Assembly: GCF_006337065.1 (NCBI RefSeq) | Contig: NZ_CP040872.1 | Coordinates: 496,001 to 560,000 of the forward strand | DNA: 64,000 nucleotides | Direction of reading: 5' to 3' | DNA from: Agromyces laixinhei | GTDB taxonomy: Bacteria > Actinomycetota > Actinomycetes > Actinomycetales > Microbacteriaceae | Shown: one piece after another, positions 7,996 to 15,894 of the stretch | Layout: each line of letters opens with the position of its first letter | Position numbering within the stretch: position 1 is the first letter of the stretch | Program-made: the position numbers and the translations under genes | Notes under the pieces: generated by a model | Seen by the model: the letters and a program-made list of their open reading frames with translations, nothing else | The model's database searches: none | What the model was told of the DNA's origin: nothing

Positions 7996-8886
7996 TCAGC
8001 TGTAGACCTCGGCGATCAGCTCGCCGAACAGCTGCTCGGCGTCGCATTCGAGGCGCTGCCGGGTGAACCAGTCGCAGACGTTCCTGCAGTCGCGGTGCAG
8101 CAGGTCGAAACCCTGCGGATTCGAGACCACGTCGACGACCTGCGGCAGGTCGATCGCGACGACCCGGCCATCGTGCACGAGCAGGTTGTACGGCGAGAGG
8201 TCGCCGTGCGTGAGCGAGGCGTGCGCGAGCGTGCGCATGAACTCCACGATCTGGTGGAACAGCTCGCGCAGCTCGTCGGGCGTCGCGCGCACCTGAGCGA
8301 GGCGCGGCGCGGCCACCCGGTCGTCGCCGATGAACTCCATGAGCACCTCGGTGCCGCCGACCTGCACCGGGTACGGCACGGATGCCCCGAGCTCGGTGAG
8401 CCGCCTCAGCGCTTCGAACTCGGCGTAGGCCCACTGCACGCGAGCGACTTCGCGCCCGAACGTCGTGCCCTTCGCGAGTGCGCGGGCGTCACGGCTGCGG
8501 CGCGTGCCGCGCCCCTCGGTGTAGACGGTCGAGCGATGGAAGTCGCTGTGCTCGCTGCCGCGGTACCGCTTGGCGGCGAGGAGCACGCTTCGGCCGAGCT
8601 CGCCGGGCTCGGCGCCGGGAACGGCGCGCTCGATGAGGTCGAGGTCCGCCTCTTTGCCGGTCTTCACGACACCCAGTTCGGTGTCGATCGCCGCGGCATC
8701 CGTCACGAGCCAATCGGGGCGCGGGCTGGGTCCGCGCTCGGAGGGGGTGGTCGCCGGCCAGGTCGACCAGCGTTGGTCGTCGCCGGGTTCCGTGGTCTGG
8801 AACACGAGGGCGACGGATGGCGCGCCGAAGGGCGGCGCGACGGAATCGTCGGGTACAGCGTCGTCGAGAGACGAGAGGAAGGTCAC
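7996..8886 (-). CDS. RIO-type serine/threonine protein kinase (bacterial RIO1-like)
   Basis: 296 residues. RIO marks are the loop KTGKEADLDLIER in place of a classic P-loop, the ATP-contacting lysine in LAAKRYRGS, the catalytic LTHGDLSPYNLLV and the metal-binding AIDLPQVVD. Such bacterial kinases resemble the archaeal and eukaryotic enzymes of ribosome assembly; their bacterial targets are not established. The GTG at 8886 has GGAG 7 nt upstream, which fixes the start; earlier in-frame starts have no such site. A 20-codon open frame with a strong ribosome binding site precedes it by 47 nt. Confidence 0.9.
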   Translation of the reverse strand: MTFLSSLDDAVPDDSVAPPFGAPSVALVFQTTEPGDDQRWSTWPATTPSERGPSPRPDWLVTDAAAIDTELGVVKTGKEADLDLIERAVPGAEPGELGRSVLLAAKRYRGSEHSDFHRSTVYTEGRGTRRSRDARALAKGTTFGREVARVQWAYAEFEALRRLTELGASVPYPVQVGGTEVLMEFIGDDRVAAPRLAQVRATPDELRELFHQIVEFMRTLAHASLTHGDLSPYNLLVHDGRVVAIDLPQVVDVVSNPQGFDLLHRDCRNVCDWFTRQRLECDAEQLFGELIAEVYS

Positions 8887-8933
8887 GGTGGTTCTCCGAG
8901 ATCGGGAGGCCACCGTTGCGCCGATCGAATCGG

Positions 8934-8996
8934 CTACGGGCGGGCGGCCCCACAGGGAAGGGTGTCTGCGATGCGCACGACGATGACGGCGTTCAT
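8934..8996 (-). CDS. possible 20-residue leader peptide upstream of the RIO kinase
   Basis: An ATG at 8996 with an excellent AAGGAGAAGCCTG site opens MNAVIVVRIADTLPCGAARP and a stop, 47 nt before the kinase start. The ribosome binding site is stronger than that of the kinase itself. It could be a regulatory upstream frame or a small protein, or chance. No homologue is recognised by eye. Confidence 0.35.
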   Translation of the reverse strand: MNAVIVVRIADTLPCGAARP

Positions 8997-9143
8997 CAGG
9001 CTTCTCCTTCCGGTCTCGTTCGGTTCCGTGGCGAACGGATGCCGCGTTGCGCGACTCGCAGGCGAGCATACTCGCCGAGCGCCCACTCGTCTACGATTCG
9101 ATTCTTCGGGGTTGCCGCACGAACTATCGGATAATCTGATCGG

Positions 9144-9284
9144 GTGAAGACCCTGACGGCAACCGAGGCGAGCCGAGCTTTCGCGGCGCCCCTCGACGGC
9201 GCCGAGCGAGGCGAGACGGTCGTCGTCACGCGCGGCGCGCGTGATGCGGTCGCACTCGAGGGGTCGGCGTGGGTCGACGACTGA
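9144..9284 (+). pseudogene. truncated Phd/VapB-type antitoxin
   Basis: The frame opens with VKTLTATEASRAFAAPLD and continues AERGETVVVTRGARDAVA, the N-terminal DNA-binding part of the Phd/YefM antitoxin family. It stops after 46 residues, while the family needs about 75-90, so the toxin-binding tail has been lost. A GATAATCT box lies just upstream and could be its -10 element. The toxin start overlaps this stop, so the original order antitoxin-toxin is preserved. Confidence 0.65.
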
Positions 9285-9361
9285 TCGTCGACACGGGCGT
9301 ACTCTCACGACTGTCGGTTCCGCCCGCTACGCAGAGCTGCCGGGTGTCACCGCGCTCGTGA
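9269..9361 (+). pseudogene. N-terminal remnant of a VapC PIN-domain toxin
   Basis: A GTG overlapping the antitoxin end starts VGRRLIVDTGVLSRLS. The LIVDTGVL strand with its first metal-binding Asp is the hallmark of the PIN ribonuclease domain. The similarity then ends and the frame stops after 30 residues, so the other acidic residues are gone and the toxin cannot be active. Together with the shortened antitoxin this marks a dead toxin-antitoxin locus. Confidence 0.6.
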
Positions 9362-9401
9362 TCGGGGTGTGATGCGCGCCCGCGGCGGAGAGGGTCGGCA
9401 C

Positions 9402-10015
9402 ATGCGCGCCGACACCGCGATCGAGGCATCCGGCACCGTCGTGCTCGTCGAGGGCGAGAGCGACCGGCTCGCGGTCGAGGCCCTCGCCGCGACTGGAGGT
9501 CGACCTGCTCGCGGCCGGCGCGGTGGTGCGCTCGATGAGCGGCGTGACCCAACCTGCACCACCACCTCGCCGCGCTCGCCGGGGAGTCGGCGCGCCGCCG
9601 CGTGGTCGGGCTGTTCGACGCGGGCGAGGCCGCCTACGTACGGCGCTGCATCGAGGACGCCGGGCTCGGAGGCGCAGATCTCGAGTCCGCCGGGTTCTTC
9701 GCGTGCGAGCCCGATCTCGAGGGGGAGTTCATCCGTGCGCTCGGTAGTGACCGCGTCGAGCAGTTGCTCGGCGAGCACCATGAACTGGGCCGGTTCCGCA
9801 CGTTCCAGAACCAGCCCGAATGGCGCGGAGAGCCCGCAGACGCCCAGCTTCGGCGCTTCATGGGCACCCACGCCGGACGCAAGGCACGGTTCGCGCCGCT
9901 CATGGTCGACGCGCTCGAGGAGTCGCGGATTCCGGAGCCGATGCGCTGCGTCATCGAGGCCGTGGTCGCGCTCGCGGACGAGCCGGCGGCGGGCGATTCA
10001 GCGCCGGGTCGCTGA
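9402..10015 (+). pseudogene. frameshifted TOPRIM-domain protein (OLD-like)
   Basis: Three frames read in turn as one protein. The first gives TVVLVEGESDRLAVEALAA, a TOPRIM motif with the key Glu. The second gives LEVDLLAAGAVVRSMSGVT. The third gives NLHHHLAALAGESARRR, then VVGLFDAGEAAYVRRCIEDA and continues to a stop at 10015. The frame changes near 9490 (consistent with two lost bases) and at the CCC of 9548-9550 (one extra C). Similar intact actinobacterial proteins are annotated as TOPRIM nucleotidyl transferase/hydrolase proteins. Two separate indels suggest decay rather than a single sequencing error. The end overlaps the convergent methyltransferase by 18 bp. Confidence 0.7.
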
Positions 10016-10696
10016 GAGCGCGATGCGTCGCGCCCGGATCTCGTCGTCGTACGCATCTCGAGCCGTGAGTTCGTCGACGACGAAGCCGGAGACCTCCGCC
10101 GCGCTGCGCAGCTCAGCCTCGGAGTACTCGGCCCAATAGACCCGGATGCCGGTGCCGAGCGGGTCGTCGATGACGCCGTCACCCGCGCCCTCCTTCGCGA
10201 CGACGAGCAGCCTGCCGCCGGGCCGGATCGCCGCCGCCCACGCAGCGAGGGTGTCCGGGAGCTCTCGCTTCGGCTGGTCGTGCAGCGAGTAGTAGGAGAC
10301 GAGCCCGTCGAGCGGACCGTCGTTCACGGCAGGCGCGACCGCGCGTTGATCCATCACCTCGAACCGGATGCCGGGTTGCTCCAACCGGGCGAGCTCGATG
10401 CATCGGGGTGACAGGTCGACGCCGAGCACGTCGAGGCCGTGTTCGGCGAGGAACGCCGCAACATGGCCGCACGGTCCGCACCCTGCGTCGACGACGCGCG
10501 CCCTCGTGCCGAGCCGCGCGGCGAACGCTGCGAGCAGCTCGCGATCGAAGGGCTTGCCGTCGAGCTCATGGCGGAAGAGCTCGAGATAGAGATCGGCGCG
10601 GGCGTTCCAGGTGCACAGGACATCGGCGACGCTGCCGGGCTCAGGAGCCGCCGCACGGCCGAGCGGGTCGGAGGCGGGCTGCGTCTCGAACGGCAT
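9998..10696 (-). CDS. class I SAM-dependent methyltransferase
   Basis: 232 residues. Motif I is VVDAGCGPCGHVAAFL at about residues 67-82, motif II the acidic VLGVDLSPRCIELAR, and motif post-I includes FEVMDQRAV. A SYYSLHDQPKRELP segment and IRPGGRLLVVAKEG match motif III and the strand before it. The pattern is that of small-molecule methyltransferases, but the substrate cannot be read. The gene is read leftward and its start faces the dnaK promoter region 300 bp away. The ATG at 10696 is the first credible start, as earlier codons run into the HAIR sites. Confidence 0.85.
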   Translation of the reverse strand: MPFETQPASDPLGRAAAPEPGSVADVLCTWNARADLYLELFRHELDGKPFDRELLAAFAARLGTRARVVDAGCGPCGHVAAFLAEHGLDVLGVDLSPRCIELARLEQPGIRFEVMDQRAVAPAVNDGPLDGLVSYYSLHDQPKRELPDTLAAWAAAIRPGGRLLVVAKEGAGDGVIDDPLGTGIRVYWAEYSEAELRSAAEVSGFVVDELTARDAYDDEIRARRIALSATRR

Positions 10697-10787
10697 TGCG
10701 GCATCGTATCCCGCGGTCGAGCGCGCGGTGCTCGGTTGACGTGCGGTCGCAGGCCTCTCCGACGGCAACGCTGAGCGTGACCTGTGA

Positions 10788-10808
10788 GTTGAGTCGAGTG
10801 CGCTCAAG
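10788..10808. promoter_or_regulatory. HAIR element (HspR operator), distal, dnaK promoter
   Basis: GTTGAGT-N7-GCTCAAG. It differs from the HAIR consensus CTTGAGT-N7-ACTCAAG, known from Streptomyces, in one base of each half. It lies 63 bp upstream of a second, better site. Confidence 0.75.
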
Positions 10809-10823
10809 TTTCGCGTTCTCGAC

Positions 10824-10829
10824 TTGACA
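10824..10829 (+). promoter_or_regulatory. probable -35 box of the dnaK operon
   Basis: A perfect TTGACA lies between the two HAIR elements. The position 17-18 nt downstream (10847-10853) has only a weak -10 (AAGCTT) and overlaps the proximal HAIR site, so HspR bound there would exclude RNA polymerase. Not verified by any transcript data. Confidence 0.45.
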
Positions 10830-10850
10830 CGAAAAGTCGGTGCTGCGAAG

Positions 10851-10871
10851 CTTGAGTCGGCAAGGCTCAAG
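10851..10871. promoter_or_regulatory. HAIR element (HspR operator), proximal, dnaK promoter
   Basis: CTTGAGT-N7-GCTCAAG, one base off the HAIR consensus. It lies 130 nt upstream of the dnaK start and overlaps the likely -10 region. Confidence 0.9.
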
Positions 10872-11000
10872 TCTTGCCTCAGGTCTTTGGTTCGGTCCCG
10901 AGTTCGTCGAAGACGGGCCGGCAGGGTCGAACCGGTATCCGCTCAATGGTCGATGCGCTCTGCGCCTTGCGCCCGGCGAGGGGGAGAAGGAGAAACACAC

Positions 11001-12875
11001 ATGTCACGAGCAGTAGGAATCGACCTCGGCACGACGAACTCGGTCGTGTCGGTTCTCGAGGGCGGCGAGCCCACGGTCATCGCGAACGCCGAGGGTCTGC
11101 GCACCACTCCGTCGGTCGTCGCGTTCACGAAAGACGGCGAGGTGCTCGTCGGCGAGACCGCGAAGCGCCAGGCCGTCACCAACGTCGACCGCACCATCGC
11201 ATCGGTCAAGCGCCACATGGGCACCGACTGGAAGTCGACCGAGGTCGACGGCAAGCAGTACACGCCGCAGGAGATCTCGGCACGCATCCTGCAGAAGCTG
11301 AAGCGCGACGCCGAGCAGTACCTCGGCGACACCGTCACCGACGCGGTCATCACGGTGCCGGCGTACTTCAACGACGCCGAGCGCCAGGCCACGAAGGAGG
11401 CCGGCGAGATCGCGGGCCTCAACGTGCTCCGCATCATCAACGAGCCGACCGCGGCCGCGCTCGCCTACGGCCTCGACAAGGGCAAAGAGGATGAGCTCAT
11501 CCTCGTCTTCGACCTCGGCGGCGGCACGTTCGACGTGTCCCTCCTCGAGGTGGGCAAAGACGACGACTTCTCGACGATCCAGGTGCGCGCCACGGCGGGC
11601 GACAACCGCCTCGGCGGCGACGACTGGGACCAGCGCGTCGTCGACTGGCTCATCAAGCGGTTCAAGGAGTCGACGGGCGTCGACGTCTCGAACGACAAGA
11701 TCGCCAAGCAGCGCCTGAAGGAGGCCGCCGAGCAGGCCAAGAAGGAGCTGTCTTCGAACATGAAGGCGTCCATCCAGCTGCCCTACCTCTCGCTCACCGA
11801 GAACGGCCCCGCGAACCTCGACGAGACGCTCACGCGCGCCGAGTTCGAGAACATGACGAGCGACCTGCTCGACCGCACGAAGAAGCCGTTCGAAGACGTC
11901 ATCCGCGAGGCGGGCGTCAAGCTCACCGACATCGCGCACGTCGTGCTCGTCGGCGGATCGACGCGCATGCCCGCCGTCTCAGAGCTCGTGAAGCAGGAGA
12001 CCGGCCAGGAGCCCAACAAGGGCGTCAACCCCGACGAGGTCGTCGCCGTCGGCGCGGCACTCCAGGCGGGCGTCCTCAAGGGCGAGCGCAAAGACGTGCT
12101 GCTCATCGACGTCACCCCCCTCAGCCTCGGCATCGAGACCAAGGGCGGCATCATGACGAAGCTCATCGAGCGCAACACGGCCATCCCGACCAAGCGCAGC
12201 GAGACCTTCACGACCGCCGACGACAACCAGCCGTCGGTCGCGATCCAGGTGTTCCAGGGCGAGCGCGAGTTCACTCGCGACAACAAGCCGCTCGGCACGT
12301 TCGAGCTCACCGGCATCGCGCCGGCTCCGCGAGGCGTGCCGCAGGTCGAGGTCACGTTCGACATCGACGCCAACGGCATCGTGCACGTGTCCGCGAAAGA
12401 CAAGGGCACCGGCAAGGAGCAGCGCATGACGATCTCGGGCGGCTCGAGCCTCCCGAAAGACGACATCGAGCGCATGGTGCGCGAGGCCGAAGAGCACGCC
12501 GCCGAAGACAAGGCGCGTCGCGAGTCGGCCGAGACCCGCAACCAGGCAGAGCAGCTCGTCTACTCGATCGAGAAGCTCATCACAGACAACGACGAGAAGC
12601 TCCCCGCCGACGTCAAGTCCGAGGTGCAGGGCGATGTCGACGCGCTGAAGACCGCGCTCGCGGGCGAAGACGACGACGCGGTGAAGTCGGCCTTCGAGAA
12701 GCTCAACGCATCGCAGGGCAAGCTCGGCGAGGCGATCTACGCGCAGAGCCAGCAGGCCGATGCGGGTGCCGCGGCCGGTGAAGACGCGAACGCGTCCGGT
12801 GCCGAGAGCGACGAGGCATCCGACGAGGATGTGGTCGACGCCGAGGTCATCGACGACGAGGAAGAAAAGAAGTAG
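11001..12875 (+). CDS. dnaK: molecular chaperone DnaK (Hsp70)
   Basis: 624 residues. The ATPase domain opens with [15 protein letters not shown], has [16 protein letters not shown] and the phosphate-binding [17 protein letters not shown], and the signature [17 protein letters not shown]. The substrate domain begins after [17 protein letters not shown], and the C-terminal tail is acidic ([16 protein letters not shown]). DnaK binds unfolded segments and cycles ATP with DnaJ and GrpE, both encoded just downstream. The ATG at 11001 follows AGAAGGAGAAAC. First gene of dnaK-grpE-dnaJ-hspR, controlled by HspR through two HAIR sites upstream. Confidence 0.98.
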   Translation: MSRAVGIDLGTTNSVVSVLEGGEPTVIANAEGLRTTPSVVAFTKDGEVLVGETAKRQAVTNVDRTIASVKRHMGTDWKSTEVDGKQYTPQEISARILQKLKRDAEQYLGDTVTDAVITVPAYFNDAERQATKEAGEIAGLNVLRIINEPTAAALAYGLDKGKEDELILVFDLGGGTFDVSLLEVGKDDDFSTIQVRATAGDNRLGGDDWDQRVVDWLIKRFKESTGVDVSNDKIAKQRLKEAAEQAKKELSSNMKASIQLPYLSLTENGPANLDETLTRAEFENMTSDLLDRTKKPFEDVIREAGVKLTDIAHVVLVGGSTRMPAVSELVKQETGQEPNKGVNPDEVVAVGAALQAGVLKGERKDVLLIDVTPLSLGIETKGGIMTKLIERNTAIPTKRSETFTTADDNQPSVAIQVFQGEREFTRDNKPLGTFELTGIAPAPRGVPQVEVTFDIDANGIVHVSAKDKGTGKEQRMTISGGSSLPKDDIERMVREAEEHAAEDKARRESAETRNQAEQLVYSIEKLITDNDEKLPADVKSEVQGDVDALKTALAGEDDDAVKSAFEKLNASQGKLGEAIYAQSQQADAGAAAGEDANASGAESDEASDEDVVDAEVIDDEEEKK

Positions 12876-12877
12876 CC

Positions 12878-13531
12878 ATGGCAGACGAGAACCAGAACCA
12901 CGAAGAGCCGGTCATTCGCGACAAGCGCAGGATCGACCCCGAGACCGGTGAGGTTCGTCAGCCGGACCCCGACGCCGAAGGGGCGCCCGCACAGGGTGCC
13001 CCGGAGGCGACGGGCGACGAGGCGACGGATGCCGCGGCATCCGTCGCGTCTGAAGACGACGTCGACGAACTGACGGTCGACGACATCCTGAACGCGGCGA
13101 ACGCCGAGGTGCAGAAGCCGAGCGACGAGCACCTCGCCGACCTCAAGCGCATCACCGCGGAGTACGCCAATTACCGCAAGCGCACCGAGGCGAACCGCGA
13201 GGTCGAGCGCGAACGCGCGGTCGGCGCGGCCGTGGCGGTGCTGCTGCCGGTGCTCGACGACCTCGACCGTGCCGAGAAGCACGGTGACCTCGAGGGCGAC
13301 GCTCCGTTCGCGACCATCGCCGCGAAGCTGCGCGGCTCGGTCGAGAAGCTCGGCCTCACGGCGTTCGGCGAGGTCGGCGAGGCGTTCGACCCGCAGCGTC
13401 ACGAGGCGATCTTCCAGCAGCCCGCAGACGACGTCGAGATCGATACGGTCGCCGACGTCGTCGAGACCGGGTACACCCTCGGAGGCACGCTGCTTCGCGC
13501 GGCGAAGGTCGTCGTGAAGACCCCGCAGTAA
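12878..13531 (+). CDS. grpE: nucleotide exchange factor GrpE
   Basis: 217 residues. A long acidic, low-complexity N-terminus (about 70 residues) precedes the coiled coil with LADLKRITAEYANYRKRTEA and the VLLPVLDDLDRAEKH helix; the C-terminal beta domain holds GEAFDPQRHEAIFQQ and VVETGYTLGGTLLRAAKVVV, all typical of GrpE. It releases ADP from DnaK. The start lies 2 nt after the dnaK stop, so translational coupling is likely. A 16-bp hairpin follows before dnaJ, which may set the ratio of upstream to downstream products. Confidence 0.97.
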   Translation: MADENQNHEEPVIRDKRRIDPETGEVRQPDPDAEGAPAQGAPEATGDEATDAAASVASEDDVDELTVDDILNAANAEVQKPSDEHLADLKRITAEYANYRKRTEANREVERERAVGAAVAVLLPVLDDLDRAEKHGDLEGDAPFATIAAKLRGSVEKLGLTAFGEVGEAFDPQRHEAIFQQPADDVEIDTVADVVETGYTLGGTLLRAAKVVVKTPQ

Positions 13532-13538
13532 CCGGATC

Positions 13539-13580
13539 GGCCGGCCCGCGGCATCCGTTCGCTGATGCCGCGGGCCGGCC
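13539..13580 (+). terminator. strong hairpin inside the operon, between grpE and dnaJ
   Basis: Perfect 16-bp stem GGCCGGCCCGCGGCAT (13539-13554) and its complement (13565-13580) with a 10-nt loop. It starts 7 nt after the grpE stop and ends 43 nt before dnaJ. There is no T-run. It may be a partial terminator, an RNase processing site or an mRNA stabiliser. Confidence 0.75.
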
Positions 13581-13623
13581 GACTGGCAAGATCGAACGAC
13601 ACACACCACGAAAGGAGGCGCCG

Positions 13624-14619
13624 GTGGCCAGTCAGGATTGGTTCGACAAGGACTTCTATCAGGTGCTCGGCGTCTCCAAAGACGTGAGCGACGCGGAGCT
13701 CAAGAAGACGTACCGCAAGCTCGCCCGCAAGTACCACCCCGACTCCAACCCCGGTGACGCCGCCGCCGAGGCGAAGTTCAAGGAGATCAGCGAGGCGCAC
13801 TCCGTGCTCTCCGACTCCGAGCAGCGCAAGGAGTACGACGCCGTGCGGGCCATGGGCTCCGGCGCCCGCTTCACCGCGCCCGGCGGCGGCGGCGGGGCAG
13901 GCGGGTTCGAAGACGTGTTCGGCGGCATGTTCGGGCAGGGCGGCGGTGGCCGCAGCCAGTCGTACACGTACCAGCAGGGCGGCGACTACGACGATCTGCT
14001 CGGCGGACTCTTCGGCAGTGGCGGCTTCGGCCAGACGACCGGCGGCTACCGAGGGTATGGCGGTCCGACCAAGGGGCGGGATGTCACGGCGTCGACGACC
14101 CTCGACTTCATCACCGCGACCAAGGGCGACCAGATCACCCTGCAGACCTCAGAGGGCAAGCCGATCACGGTGCGCATCCCGGCGGGCGTCGCCGACCGGC
14201 AGAAGATCCGCCTGCGCGGCAAGGGCTACCCATCACCCGACGGCGGAGAGCCCGGCGACATCGTGCTGACCGTGAGCGTGCGCAAGCACCCCGTGTTCGA
14301 ACGCGACGGCCTGAACCTGCGGGTCAACGTGCCCGTGACGTTCACCGAGGCGGCGCTCGGCGCGACCATCCAGGTGCCGACCCTCGGCGGCGACCCCGTG
14401 AAGCTGCGCGTGGCGCCCGGCACGCCGAGCGGCCGAGTGCTGCGCGTCAAGGGCCGCGGCGTGCAGACGCCGAAGGGCACCGGAGACCTGCTCGCGGTCG
14501 TGCAGGTCGCCGTGCCGTCGCACCTGTCGAAAGAAGCCGAATCGAAGCTCGAGGAGTTCGCGGCGCTGATGCCCGACGAGAACCCTCGCGACGACCTGCT
14601 CGCGAAGGCGAAGGGCTAG
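13624..14619 (+). CDS. dnaJ: DnaJ-type co-chaperone without zinc finger
   Basis: 331 residues from a GTG with an AAAGGAGGCGCCG site. The J domain occupies about residues 10-75, with HPD at 38-40. A Gly/Phe-rich linker (about 85-145: GGMFGQGGGGRSQ, LLGGLFGSGGFG) follows, then the two beta-rich C-terminal substrate domains (FITATKGDQITLQTS, IPAGVADRQKIRLRGKGYPS, LRVKGRGVQTPKGTGDLL). The four CxxCxGxG motifs of classical DnaJ are absent, making it a class B (CbpA-like) protein. It should stimulate the DnaK ATPase. The gene ends 3 nt before hspR. Confidence 0.95.
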   Translation: MASQDWFDKDFYQVLGVSKDVSDAELKKTYRKLARKYHPDSNPGDAAAEAKFKEISEAHSVLSDSEQRKEYDAVRAMGSGARFTAPGGGGGAGGFEDVFGGMFGQGGGGRSQSYTYQQGGDYDDLLGGLFGSGGFGQTTGGYRGYGGPTKGRDVTASTTLDFITATKGDQITLQTSEGKPITVRIPAGVADRQKIRLRGKGYPSPDGGEPGDIVLTVSVRKHPVFERDGLNLRVNVPVTFTEAALGATIQVPTLGGDPVKLRVAPGTPSGRVLRVKGRGVQTPKGTGDLLAVVQVAVPSHLSKEAESKLEEFAALMPDENPRDDLLAKAKG

Positions 14620-14622
14620 GCG

Positions 14623-15045
14623 GTGGAGATGCACGAGAGAAGCCCGCTCTTCGTCATCTCCGTCGCGGCCGAACTCGCGGGCATGCACCCGCAGACGCTG
14701 CGCCAGTACGACCGGCTCGGGCTCGTCTCACCGACCCGCACGGCGGGCAAGTCACGGCGCTACTCGATGCGCGACGTTGCGCAGTTGCGCGAGATCGCCC
14801 AACTCTCGAGCGAGGGCGTGAGCCTCGAAGGCATCCGCCGCGTGCTCGACCTCGAAGACGAGGTGACGACGCTGCGAGCACGGGTGCGCGAACTCGAGGG
14901 TGCGCTCGCCGACGAGATGCTGAACCGCCCGGGCCGGCGTGTCTTCGCGGCCGGATCGGCCGGCGAGGTCATCTCGCTGAAGGCGGGCACGCGGGTGCGG
15001 CGCGAGAACGCCGTCGTCGTGTGGCGGCCGCTCGAGCGCGAGTAG
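14623..15045 (+). CDS. hspR: heat-shock repressor HspR (MerR family)
   Basis: 140 residues. The MerR-type helix-turn-helix and wing are at about residues 10-60: SVAAELAGMHPQTLRQYDRL, LVSPTRTAGKSRRYS, then the helix DVAQLREIAQL. A coiled-coil dimer helix follows (VTTLRARVRELEGALADEM). HspR is known in Streptomyces and mycobacteria to repress the dnaK operon and clpB by binding HAIR repeats, with DnaK as co-repressor. Both targets and their HAIR sites are present in this window. The GTG at 14623 or the ATG at 14629 may be used. Confidence 0.96.
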   Translation: MEMHERSPLFVISVAAELAGMHPQTLRQYDRLGLVSPTRTAGKSRRYSMRDVAQLREIAQLSSEGVSLEGIRRVLDLEDEVTTLRARVRELEGALADEMLNRPGRRVFAAGSAGEVISLKAGTRVRRENAVVVWRPLERE

Positions 15046-15084
15046 CCGGAGCAGCGGGAATCGCCGGAGCAGCGCGAATCGCCG
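15045..15084. repeat. 18-bp direct repeat after hspR
   Basis: Units of 18 bp beginning GCCGGAGCAGCG start at 15045 and 15063, differing at one base, with a short third fragment at 15081. They begin in the last base of the hspR stop codon. Confidence 0.7.
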
Positions 15085-15088
15085 AGGG

Positions 15089-15814
15089 TCAGCGACCCCA
15101 GGCGGAGGCCGGCGCCTCGATGACCTCGTAGGGGCGGGAGCTCCAGTGGGTGCCGTAGCCGTAGTGGCTCGTCGCCCACGCCGAGGCCCAGATCGCCTGC
15201 GCCGTGGCGTCGGCGGAGTCGCCGCGAGCGAGCGCCGCGTCGACCGCGGGGTAGCGGCCCGACTGCAGGTTCTCAGCCGCGTAGTACGCCGCCTCGATGA
15301 GGGTCGGGTAGCTGCCGAGGCCCGAACCGCCCCCCGAGCCCTGGCCGTTGTTCAGCGGATTGTTGCGGTTCCACCAGTTGTCGGCGCCGTTCTCCTGGCG
15401 CATCCAGCGCATCATGAAGGTGACGTTCTCCTCGGTGACGGGCCACGCGCCCTCGACGAGCACGAGCTTGGCCCAGTCGACGTTCGTGCCGCCCGCGACG
15501 AGGCTCTGGGCGCCGGTGGTCGCGACGTAGGACTCGTGCGAGACGGCAGGGGCCACGACATCCGGTGCGACCGTGAGCTCTTGCACGTCGCCGAGATGCG
15601 GCGCATCGGCTGCGGCGACCGGCAGCACGGCGCCGGGCTGCGGCAGTGGGGCGAGGGCGAGACCGGCGAGCAGCCCGAGTACGGAGAGCACCGCGGCGGC
15701 GGCGAGGGAGTGACGCGAACGAGCGGGTGCGGAGGCGGTCTGCCGGGGACGCGTCGCGGGCGTCGCGACCTCATGTCGCGCCGCCCGTCGTCCCCCGGCT
15801 CGTGCGTCCTGCAT
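15089..15814 (-). CDS. secreted protein, possibly a cell-wall hydrolase
   Basis: 241 residues. A basic N-terminus is followed by a signal or anchor helix (LAAAAVLSVLGLLAGLALAP). The mature part contains FMMRWMRQENGADNWWNRNN, then NPLNNGQG, and later AAYYAAENLQSGRYPAVDAA and AQAIWASAWATSHYGYG. The Glu in RQEN with the Asn- and Trp-rich surroundings recalls glucosaminidase or lysozyme-like folds found in secreted actinobacterial proteins, but I cannot name the family with certainty. Convergent with hspR; the stop is 43 nt past the hspR stop. The ATG at 15814 is chosen because it gives a proper signal peptide. Confidence 0.7.
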   Translation of the reverse strand: MQDARAGGRRAARHEVATPATRPRQTASAPARSRHSLAAAAVLSVLGLLAGLALAPLPQPGAVLPVAAADAPHLGDVQELTVAPDVVAPAVSHESYVATTGAQSLVAGGTNVDWAKLVLVEGAWPVTEENVTFMMRWMRQENGADNWWNRNNPLNNGQGSGGGSGLGSYPTLIEAAYYAAENLQSGRYPAVDAALARGDSADATAQAIWASAWATSHYGYGTHWSSRPYEVIEAPASAWGR

Positions 15815-15894
15815 GCGGCACCGAGGGTAGCAAACCCCGTCGAGAGTCGCATCCAGGGAAATCCGCCGTGATCGGGCGCGCGTAGCCTTGGGGG

